In this document: positions 55,866 to 64,000 of the stretch, in pieces
Numbering within the stretch: position 1 is the first letter of the stretch
How the letters are laid out: every line of letters starts with the position of its first letter
Source of the DNA: Neophaeococcomyces mojaviensis
Lineage: Eukaryota > Ascomycota > Eurotiomycetes > Chaetothyriales
Direction of reading: 5' to 3'
DNA length: 64,000 bases
Assembly: GCA_030247915.1 (NCBI GenBank)
Contig: JAPDRQ010000001.1
Location: 248,001-312,000 of the forward strand
The notes under the pieces: model-generated
Told to the model about the DNA's origin: nothing
Database searches by the model: none
The model's input: only the letters and a program-made list of their open reading frames with translations
Program-made: the position numbers and the translations under genes

Positions 55866-57362
55866 TCATGGCTTCTGATTTTCTTTCGAGAAGTTATTGT
55901 CCGCACCACGAAAGGCACGGCTCCAGGATCGTCCTAAGCTGTCCCATGATCGGGCCACCGCTCTGCTCTTGCCGTCCTTGACGTTGGACGATACAATTGA
56001 ACGATGTCGAGTCAGCGCGCTCAGATCAAAGCTGCGCTTTGATGTTGAGGAATGGCGAGGAAGCACGTTGGTATCGTTGAGGTTCGGATAGACTATCAAT
56101 TCTCTGGTGTCGTGGCCATGAGTTCGTGACTGACCTGGTGACATTGGTAAACACTGCTGCTTGTCCCAAACAACTTGTAGGCCTATCTGAGGAATAGATC
56201 CGTTTCCTCCACAATTGGCCAAAGGCGATGCTCTACTGGGCATTGCCATTTGTATGACTATGTCATGAGAATTGGTGAATGAGGCTTGATTCGACAATCC
56301 CAGAGGGCCATTCACGAGCAAATCCTTCTCTAACCATTTGAGTGGCTCCTGGGGATATGTTGCAGATTCATCAGGCAACGACCCCACCTGAGAGCTATTG
56401 CCGGAGCCAGAGAGGGGGGCCTCATTGATCAAAACAGCCGCGTCCCGCTTCTGAATGGAAACAGTGCGGGCTTCGTTCTGAACAGTGGTCACCGTTGTCC
56501 CTTGAGCTGCTTCGTAGTATTTGGCGGGCTTGTAATCCGACATAAATCTTTGTGATAGAGTAGTAGAAGGTCTGGCCTGCAAACTATTAGCCCATGGTTT
56601 TTTGCGTTCGAATGGCTGCATCACGAGTGAGGACACGAGACTGCTCTTCTCCTTGTTCCCTTCTACACAGGCAATGGAAATGGACGTTGCCTTTATTTTC
56701 CCACTGAATCCGACATCTCGGGGTTCGACTTCGTCTTGCCGAAGCTGGCAGGACTCGCTTCGTTGTTTTCGAGTGCTGGGGCGCAACAGTTCCTGTTTCT
56801 GACAAATTTTTGTAGCTAGAGGCGAATTTGCGTTGAAGACCCGACTCCTTGATCGGCTCAAGAGAGCGCTAGGCGCTCTTCGCAGCTTAAGTGTCATCCT
56901 TTTGATCTTGTCCGAACTATCAGAGACGGCTCGTCGTATACCAGCTGCCGTGCCTCTCAGTCTTGTTTCGGGTGTGGTGGGCATTGAGATCTCATCGTTC
57001 GCAACGTCCTCTTGCACATCTGGTTTTGTCCCTACAATACTGTGTTCATCGGCAGAAAGCTGAGCTTCTTCATCGTACATTTCTATCTCAGAGAATGGAA
57101 AGGAAGCAAAGTCGGAAGTGGTTGATAGACGCGGAAAGTGTTTCCAGCGGTTCGGGTCAATTTGGTCAAGAGGTGAAGGTAAGCTGCGACTATTCGCCAC
57201 TCGAGCCTGGGTCTGCGGTTGTGAATTGCTTTCGTCCGTAATGCTAGGCAGTGTAGCTACAGGAAACTTTCGTGACTTAGCTGACGAAGAAGTGCTGCCA
57301 CGGGATGTATACGAGTCTGATTGCAAATCATGCCTGGACCCTACAAGTCTTCGCGAAGACAT
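55866..57362 (-). CDS. Disordered Ser-rich protein of unknown function
   Basis: Single-exon model of 498 aa from the ATG at 57362; the frame continues upstream to a TTG, so an extra 5' exon is possible. Rich in Ser, Arg and Thr with many SR/RS pairs and a basic helix-like stretch near residues 150-175 (RRAVSDSSDKIKRMTLKLRR). No domain, signal peptide or membrane helix. Long uninterrupted frame and non-random composition support a real gene, probably a fungal-specific regulatory or cytoskeletal protein, but nothing shows its function. Confidence 0.6.
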   Translation of the reverse strand: MSSRRLVGSRHDLQSDSYTSRGSTSSSAKSRKFPVATLPSITDESNSQPQTQARVANSRSLPSPLDQIDPNRWKHFPRLSTTSDFASFPFSEIEMYDEEAQLSADEHSIVGTKPDVQEDVANDEISMPTTPETRLRGTAAGIRRAVSDSSDKIKRMTLKLRRAPSALLSRSRSRVFNANSPLATKICQKQELLRPSTRKQRSESCQLRQDEVEPRDVGFSGKIKATSISIACVEGNKEKSSLVSSLVMQPFERKKPWANSLQARPSTTLSQRFMSDYKPAKYYEAAQGTTVTTVQNEARTVSIQKRDAAVLINEAPLSGSGNSSQVGSLPDESATYPQEPLKWLEKDLLVNGPLGLSNQASFTNSHDIVIQMAMPSRASPLANCGGNGSIPQIGLQVVWDKQQCLPMSPGQSRTHGHDTRELIVYPNLNDTNVLPRHSSTSKRSFDLSALTRHRSIVSSNVKDGKSRAVARSWDSLGRSWSRAFRGADNNFSKENQKP

Positions 57363-57636
57363 GCTTGACAGCTGCCGTCGATATGTTTGCAATTATGTTG
57401 ATAGCTCGTCGGCAGGTATGCTGCAGCACTCATCAGGCAGGTTGAGATCCGCTGCGCAGCGGTGTTCACAAGCCAATGCTCTTCTCGTGGAAGGTGTGAA
57501 GTAGGTTGAGAGTGGTAGTTGTGTAACTGCCGCCTTTCCGCAGAGGAAGGGGCGATCTGTCAATGAATTTTAAAACTTAGCTGCAAGCAATGTCAATCCG
57601 TGCGAAAAGTACGCAGGGCTCTATCGAGGTCAATGA

Positions 57637-58626
57637 TCAGCCTTTCATTCTTGCCGATCGTGCCTCGTCTTCCTTTCTCCTTTCAACCTGGCTCAAGAAA
57701 TCCATTCTGTTTAGATATGCATCTTTAGCTTTCGCATGCACGTCCAATTCATCCTTGAGACCTTCAGCATCAACATGAGAAGCCCAATCCATTTTGCTCT
57801 TCTCAACAACATTGAGTTTGGCACCTTTGAATGTTCCTGGTTGTGCCTTAATCGTGTCGTTGCGAAAGGCATCCAGATTGCTATAATTAGGGTCGAACCT
57901 AGATATTTTGCGAAGTGGTCTCTGCATACCATCGACCATGGACTCAGAAGCGCTGCTCTTGTGCTCCTGTTGAGCTAGCCAAAGCTTTGCTTCAGCTGAA
58001 GACTTCGACACCACTTTCTCCTCAATGTGCACCTCTCCAGCAAACTTGAACTGTCTCTTGATAGTAATAGTCTCCTCGGCTGCGAAAGGTATAGGAGCAG
58101 CTGCCTGAAGGCCGTCTTGAGATTTCAGGCTTTGCTTCTGTGGGGTTGCTTGAACGTCTGACTGTCCTTCCATTTGAACCGGAGGCAATGGGCTAGGCTT
58201 GTTCATCTCTTCCCAAATTCTGTTCACATCGACAGTGCTTGTCTTAGTAGTAGCAAGGGTTCTCGTTTGCTTCTCGGCCTTCTCCTGCGCACGCATAGAT
58301 CTAGTTTTGGCTCGCCATCCTTCGTCCTTGTCTTCACCATCGGACACAAACCCACCATCTGTCCTGCGTTTCTGTCTCTTCTTAGCCTTCTGCCGCTCTT
58401 TGATTGTCGCTTCATCACCGGAGTCCAACTCTTCTGCCACTTTCGAAACGACAGATGTTATTTTGCCTTTCTTAGCATCTTTCAAACTTATCTCATCATC
58501 CTCGCCTGAGGAGTGTGACACTTGATCTGAGCTATCATCCCCGAAGTCGCTGTCGGCCTCTTCGTCATATTCGCCGCCAACAAGCTCATCATTCAGAGTC
58601 TGGACCTCCATTGACCTCATTCGCAT
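57637..58626 (-). CDS. SWC5: SWR1 chromatin-remodelling complex subunit Swc5 (BCNT family)
   Basis: Single exon, 329 aa. The C-terminal 85 residues form the BCNT-C domain: LNVVEKSKMDWASHVD, GLKDELDVHAKAKDAYL and NRMDFLSQVE blocks. The N-terminal part is acidic (Asp/Glu/Ser-rich), as in yeast Swc5, where it binds histone H2A-H2B during H2A.Z exchange by SWR1. The centre is basic with nuclear-localisation-like runs. The ATG at 58626 is used; the ATG at 58611 (MEVQTLNDE) is an alternative start five codons in. Confidence 0.9.
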   Translation of the reverse strand: MRMRSMEVQTLNDELVGGEYDEEADSDFGDDSSDQVSHSSGEDDEISLKDAKKGKITSVVSKVAEELDSGDEATIKERQKAKKRQKRRTDGGFVSDGEDKDEGWRAKTRSMRAQEKAEKQTRTLATTKTSTVDVNRIWEEMNKPSPLPPVQMEGQSDVQATPQKQSLKSQDGLQAAAPIPFAAEETITIKRQFKFAGEVHIEEKVVSKSSAEAKLWLAQQEHKSSASESMVDGMQRPLRKISRFDPNYSNLDAFRNDTIKAQPGTFKGAKLNVVEKSKMDWASHVDAEGLKDELDVHAKAKDAYLNRMDFLSQVERRKEDEARSARMKG

Positions 58627-59495
58627 GAAAGCCAGCAGAGTCGCAATGGCCTGTCTGTTCCAGCAGATGCGCTTGTTTCTCCAAGTATCCTCCTTAGAGG
58701 CCGAGATTTAAGCGAGAAACCAGCGCTATTCTCTTTCTATTTTAGCACATTCTTAAACAAAGGACTCATCAACCATTCCGATCTTTGTTATCTAAGGATT
58801 CACTGCATCCGCTTGACCGTTATTGGACGCCCTCGTTGATATTCTGGCTGCAATAACTTACAACTGGACGAGAGTAAATAGGGGGTTCTGTTTGATCTGT
58901 TTCTCGACTGCGGATTTGCATCAGATCTTTACATGCTTCACATAGATGCACTACAGCCATTTACAGCCTCGTCCCCTGCATAGCAGGACTTCTACATGCA
59001 GACTGTTTACTAAGCGAGATGAAGCCGACCCATGGCTATTGCTGCCTCACCCAGGTTGTCTGACATGATAGTCGACATTGTTCAGACGAGGAGCTGCCTA
59101 GCAAGTGGGGCCGATTTCGCGATTGACAACTCAATTCGGCTTCCCTGCAGCGCAAGCTCCAACCTTGGCTCACTAAAAGCACCACTCCAACAGGTTTGCC
59201 ACTGTTTATGCCCCTGGTCACCTCTGATGAGAAAGACTTCTCTGTTGAAGGACCAAGACTGCACACCGCCTAGCCGCAGCAGTCTGCAGTTTTGCATGCA
59301 GGCCAAAACGGGCTTGACAAGTATTGTTGTTTTACGGAGGTAAGCAAGTACTACGTGCTTAGAGGTTTCGCGGCCGAAATCCAAGCACATGTCTCCATTT
59401 TATGTACAATAACCTGCTTCGTGTTGAAAGAATATTCGAAATCTTGTATCTTATCTTGCATGTTACTGACATCCGTCAAGAAGTATACAGCGATA
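58627..59495. other. Divergent intergenic region
   Basis: 869 bp between SWC5 (minus) and the carotenoid oxygenase gene (plus). It should hold both promoters. No clear motif beyond this. Confidence 0.5.
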
Positions 59496-61340
59496 ATGTT
59501 GAACTCTGTGCAGAACTACGGGAGGCTACTGAGCCCATCCTCCAGTGTGAGGACGTTCACGACCACAGGCTCGAATGCAGCTGAGTCACATGCAATCGAA
59601 AACCAGGAGAAGCCACAACATTTCAAAGACTGGCCAAATGCACAAGGGGTATAGGCTTTTGACCGTATTTACAGCTGCACAGACTGACCCTCGCAGTTCG
59701 ATACTTCCTACGAGGAGAGGACGCCTGTGGAACTTCAAGTCGAAGGCCATATACCAGTATATGCTGCTGGAGTACTGTTTCGAACGGGCCTTGGCCCGCG
59801 AAGTGTCGATTGTGGTGACAAAGGTATCTATAAAAGCAACCATTGGTTCGACAACTTTGCACAAGTGCACCGCTTTCAGATACATGCGCCAAGTACTGAA
59901 GGAGGAAAAGTGCAAGTCACTTACAATTCTCGGTTGACCAGTGATGGCTTGATCGAGAAAGTCCGCAAGGCTGGAAGATTGGACGGTATGACCTTTGCGG
60001 CAAAGTACGAACCGTGCAAAACCCTCTTTCAGAAACTGCAGTCAGTCTTCGCACCAGCTGTCTGGATGCTGCCCAAGCCTCCAAGCGCCCCGAATGAGGC
60101 CAACATAGGAGTTACAATGTCCGTCAATCTTCCCGGATACTCACCTACCGGAGAAGCAGCTCAAGTCCCTCGGGACGACAGCAAAATCAAATCCTTTTGT
60201 ACCAGAACAGACGCTGCCACGGTGCAATTTCTTGACAGCGAAACTCTTGAGCCTATTGGCCTTGCTCGCCAAGGTGTACTCCACCCCGATCTCACGGGTC
60301 CAGTCAGCGGTGCACATGCGAAATCAGATCCTGTCACCGGAGATGTCTACAATTTTAATTTGCAGTTCGGTGGACAAGGCACATTCCGGGTTTTCAGAAC
60401 TTCGGCATCAACAGGGAAAACAAGCATCTTGGCTACCGTGTCTCACACAACGGCTTATTTACATTCCCTGTTCCTGACAGAAAACTATGTTGTACTTTGC
60501 ATATGGAATTCACATTTCAGGGCTGGTGGCATGGCCATTCTGCTGAAGAATAACTTGATCGAGGCCATGGAATACAACGACAAAACACCGGCTAAATGGT
60601 TCGTCATCGATAAGCGTACGGCCGATGAAGGTGGTCAAGGTGTAGTTGCGACATATGAGTCGGAACCATTCTTTGGCTTCCACAGCGTCAACGCTTACGA
60701 ACACACATCTGTCGATGGAGTGAAGCATATTATTGCCGATATTCCAGTCTATCAGAATCTTGAGGTATTGAACGCATTCTATTTTGACAATATTTTGTCA
60801 GACTCGCCCACGGCAGCACAGGTGCAGGGTAGGTGGGGGGATGCCTTGGCACCTCGATATCGACGATATCGATTGCCCGACGTCCCAGGTGAGCCTCAGA
60901 AAGAGACGAGAAAAGCAGTGGTCGAGTTTGAGCTAGCTAGGAACGACACTCCAGAGCTTCCATCACTGAATTGGTCGGTCTTCACGAAAAAGCACAGATA
61001 TGTGTACGGAGTATGCGATAGCGGCAAATCGACATTCGCGGATAGTCTGCTTAAACTGGACCTTGAGGATTTTTCAGTGAAGCGATGGAGCGTCCATGGC
61101 CAAACAGCTGGAGAGCCAATATTCATCGCAGATCCGGATTCCACCGACGAAGATGGTGGTGTACTGCTCACTGTTGTGCTCGATGGCATAGCAGGTAAGA
61201 GCTACCTACTGGCACTCAACGCGAAGGACTTGACAGAAATGGGCCGTGCTAACGTGGACGGTGTGATTGGGTTCGGATTTCACGGGCTTCATACCAAAGC
61301 AGGGCTGGGAACAAATATGTCGTCAAATGCAGATTATTGA
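59496..61340 (+). CDS. Carotenoid cleavage oxygenase (RPE65/CCD family)
   Basis: Two exons, 59496-59648 and 59697-61340, with a 48-nt intron (59649-59696) that joins HFKDWPNAQG to FDTSYEERTPVELQVEGHIP, the usual start of the family; 598 aa. The four iron-binding His expected of the beta-propeller are visible: about His258 (GAHAKSDP), His307 (YLHSLFLTENY), His380 (FFGFHSVNAYE) and His580 (GFGFHG near the C-terminus). These enzymes cleave carotenoids or stilbenes with O2. The first 25 residues are Ser/Thr/Arg-rich without acidic residues, suggesting mitochondrial targeting, but an ATG at 59460 or 59292 could also be used. Substrate not readable. Confidence 0.85.
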
Positions 61341-61870
61341 GCCAGTAAGAGGAGTTGGCGGTGCTCGGGTAAAGGAAACATTCTCTCTTATACTACTACA
61401 GCTACTCGTTCATAAGACTATCGTGGATTTCGCTTCACATTCGCTGCCACTGCTGGTCTTAACTTGTGTTATCAACTCCAGGAGCATGGTAGGATGAGCG
61501 GAGGATGAAATAGTTTTGCTCATTGGGTGAAGTGAAGACATCTGGAGCAGTACCCAATGTGGCTGGTGAATACGAAAAACGAAGCTCATGACGTGAGTGT
61601 TTCGGGCGCATCAACCGCGCAAGAACTTGGAAAGGTTCGCTAAGAATTTACCTGCCTCACAATTTCAATACAGCACAAACGCGCCTTCCTGGGCAGCAAT
61701 TTTCTTCCTCTTTCCCTACTCGTCCTGCTCGGCGCGTTTGTTGTCAATCCTCTACGGTACACCGTACTATGCCAGACATATTTGGATCCTCATAAAATCT
61801 TCACCACTGCGACTTTTCGCGGCACGCGACTCTTCAAGCACATTCTTTACTTGCCTTTGCAGCTCGCAAA
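61341..61870. other. Promoter region of the elongase gene
   Basis: 530 bp between two plus-strand genes. No clear element was recognised. Confidence 0.55.
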
Positions 61871-64000
61871 ATGGCCTTCGAGAACAGCCTCAGCTATAGC
61901 TGGGATGCTCTCGTGAAACAATTTTCTTCAGTACACGCGACACTACCACCGGCGTCATACTTCAAGCTTCCTCCATCGCCCTTGCCTCGAACACTATTTC
62001 CACCTTCGGATCACCCAACGCTGGCGCATCCATTTACGATATCACCCTACTGGTACAATCGCCTGCTCTCTCCACAAGTCCCGGTCACGGCCGCGCTCGT
62101 GTACGTGACGGTTGTGACCATTCTTAACTCGATCAACCAACGACGGAAATTCAAGCCATGGGCCTTCAGCAAGACGAGCTTCTTCAAGCTCATGGTCATT
62201 ACACACAACACCATACTCGCGCTCTACTCAGCGTGGACCTTTGTCGGCATGCTCAACGCCTTGAACGCGTCTGTAGTACCGCCGTGGGAACAGTACGGGT
62301 TGGCAGGTACCGTCGACTCGCTGTGCAAGATCAACGGACCACGAGGGTATGGATCAGCCGCCACATACAATGAGACCACTTCTGCCTGGGGTATTGCAAA
62401 TCGTGTGTTCCATCTGGGAGCCGATGGTCTCGAGCCAGATCAAACCGATGTTGGTCGCATTTGGAACGAGGGCCTTGCATTCTACGGCTGGCTGTTCTAT
62501 CTCTCGAAGTATTACGAAGTCATTGACACTTTGATCATCCTGGCCAAAGGAAAGAAGAGTAGCTTTCTCCAGACCTATCATCATGCCGGTGCAATGCTGT
62601 GTATGTGGGCTGGTATTCGATACATGTCCCCTCCCATCTGGATGTTCGTTCTGTTCAACTCATTTATTCATTCCATCATGGTAAGTCTGCTCGAGCTCGG
62701 GCAACTGGCGTCGCTAACTTCCACCAGTATTCATTCTACCTATGCAGCGCCCTCGACATCAGGCCTCCCATGTGGTTCAAGCGCACACTGACCACTTTGC
62801 AAATCACCCAATTCGTGCTTGGTGCAATCTACGCTTTCGCACACCTCTTCGTCAAGTATCGATCCCCGCTCAATGTACCCTACATCTACCACCTCGGCAA
62901 TGTTGCATCGACAGCCCCTTCGGTAGCCTCCACGGTCGTCTCGACCGTCACCGCCACAGCCTCCGCCGACACAGCTGCCCAGATCAAGAAGTGGCTGCTG
63001 CGAGCTGCAGGAAGAGAGGGCCTTGCTGAGAACGTGCTGAATAGACAAGGCAATACTTTTGGCGTTGACGCCGTGCATGCTGCCAACGACTTTGTGGCAA
63101 GAGAAGAGGTGCGCTACAGACGAGAACTGAATTGGGTCCACTGTCTCGACACAAGCGGCCAGGCCTTTGCCATCTACCTCAACTGCCTCTATTTGGCCCC
63201 ATTGACTTGGCTATTCGCTAGGTTCTTCATCAAATCATACCTACGAAGAGATGAGCGCAGACGAAGTAGCTCGACAAGTCAAAAAGCCTTCCTGAGCGGT
63301 AGAGACGCTTATAAAGGTGTGAGTCGCAGATTGAGTGAAGCTTTTGAACATCCGCAGGAAGGAGTTGAAGGCAATGGCGACGATATCGCCATCATCGATG
63401 GAGACGAGCTCAATGAAGAGGTGAAGAAGATCGCTTCAGCCACCAGAAAGGGTATGAGTGATGCCCTTGATGTCTCGAAGGACAAGGCTGACCAGCTGAA
63501 GGCCAAGGCAAAAAGTGAATTTCAGACCGATTTTGACAGGGCAAAACAAGCACTCGAAGAGGCGAAATCAAGCCTAGCCAGCTCTACCAGCGAACTGGTG
63601 CAGAAAGGCGATCACACACAGGCAACTCTCTCACAAAAATCACGCGAAGTCAAAAGTTCTATCTCAGAGACTACGCAATCAATCACCCAGAGGATTCAAG
63701 AGTCTTCGAGGTCAGTCCTAGAGACAGTTTCACAATCAATCTCCAAGGGTCATGAAGATGGCACTCAAGCCGGGGGTGGTCAACAAGAAAAGTCTATCAT
63801 ATCCAGTGTGTCGGACACCTTGAAGGATAAGGCCCAAGCAGCAAATGATACTCTCAACCAGATATCTTCTGTGATTCAGGAAAAAATCAAGCCTGGTGAA
63901 GCTTCGGAGACAGGAAAACCCCACACTGCTGATGGTAACACAGACCAAAATACTAAGCTGGCTCAGAACACAGCGAAGGATGGAGATGAAAATGCTCAAG
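61871..64000 (+). CDS. ELO-type fatty-acid elongase with long C-terminal tail (3' end outside window)
   Basis: Exon 1 is 61871-62680 and exon 2 starts at 62728, with a 47-nt intron (62681-62727); at least 694 aa with no stop before the window edge. ELO enzymes catalyse the first condensation of microsomal fatty-acid elongation in the ER. Landmarks: KYYEVIDT at 213-220, QTYHH at 234-238 in place of the usual HXXHH, and NSFIHSIMYSFY at 263-274, which the splice rebuilds (the NxxxHxxMYxxY motif). Several membrane helices precede and follow. From about 440 on there is a tail of more than 250 residues, rich in Lys, Glu, Ser and Gln with amphipathic repeats, unusual for ELO proteins of about 300 aa. 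Whether it is a PUFA or very-long-chain elongase is open. Confidence 0.88.

Noticed and set aside
59496..64000. Carotenoid or secondary-metabolite gene cluster
   Set aside because: No phytoene synthase, desaturase, opsin, PKS, NRPS or terpene synthase lies next to the carotenoid oxygenase in this window.
1..64000. CRISPR arrays, insertion sequences and operon-type ribosome sites
   Set aside because: The DNA is eukaryotic with spliced genes, and no regularly spaced direct repeats were seen.

Overview
The window is nuclear DNA of a filamentous ascomycete (Pezizomycotina, most likely a dothideomycete). The supporting signs are single-exon or few-exon genes, GT-AG introns mostly of 47-61 nt with short CTAAC/CTGAC-like branch sites, two Zn2Cys6 regulators, a divergently transcribed Fet3/Ftr1 iron-uptake pair, a Kin4-type kinase and a BrlA-like zinc-finger protein. 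I assembled every splice junction by hand from reading frame, GT-AG borders and family conservation. Assignment below class level is not possible from the sequence alone.

Layout. Positions 1-1440 hold the 3' part of a dead piggyBac-type transposase, one reading frame broken by four TAG codons. An ELL-type elongation factor and a lysine-rich nuclear protein follow on the plus strand (2410-6607). Next is the iron-uptake module: FET3-like ferroxidase (minus) and FTR1-like permease (plus) face away from a 1.3 kb shared promoter with five copies of the GATA-type iron-repressor site ATCAGATAA. A KIN4-like kinase (12308-15676) is followed by about 2.6 kb without a convincing gene. A senescence-domain (spartin-like) protein and a mitochondrial short/branched-chain acyl-CoA dehydrogenase are divergent at 18311-22165. 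A seven-helix membrane protein, a PEP-mutase/isocitrate-lyase-superfamily enzyme, a Zn2Cys6 regulator, an unknown basic protein and a peroxisomal fatty-acyl ABC half-transporter fill 22736-33310, all on the minus strand.

The second half has a divergent cell-cycle pair, CHK1 (minus) and the UBC11/UBE2C-type E2 (plus), with MCB-like sites between them. After that come an aldo-keto reductase with a signal peptide, an isochorismatase-fold hydrolase, and a gene-poor stretch that includes an inverted-repeat element and a second Zn2Cys6 regulator. A TPR protein whose start codon seems to be split by an intron, a small polytopic membrane protein, a zinc alcohol dehydrogenase, a BrlA-like C2H2 factor, a disordered protein, the SWR1-complex subunit SWC5, a carotenoid oxygenase and an ELO fatty-acid elongase complete the window. 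The elongase has a QxxHH catalytic box and a long repeated amphipathic tail that runs off the right edge.

How the genes work together. Only two functional pairs are strongly indicated: Fet3 with Ftr1 (high-affinity iron uptake at the plasma membrane) and Chk1 with Ubc11 (cell-cycle control). The lipid genes (acyl-CoA dehydrogenase, peroxisomal ABC transporter, elongase) are scattered and look like ordinary genome neighbours. I saw no secondary-metabolite cluster, no rRNA or tRNA gene I could support, and no clear new multigene system. The most unusual items are the SreA-site array, the split start codon, the elongase tail and the piggyBac relic.
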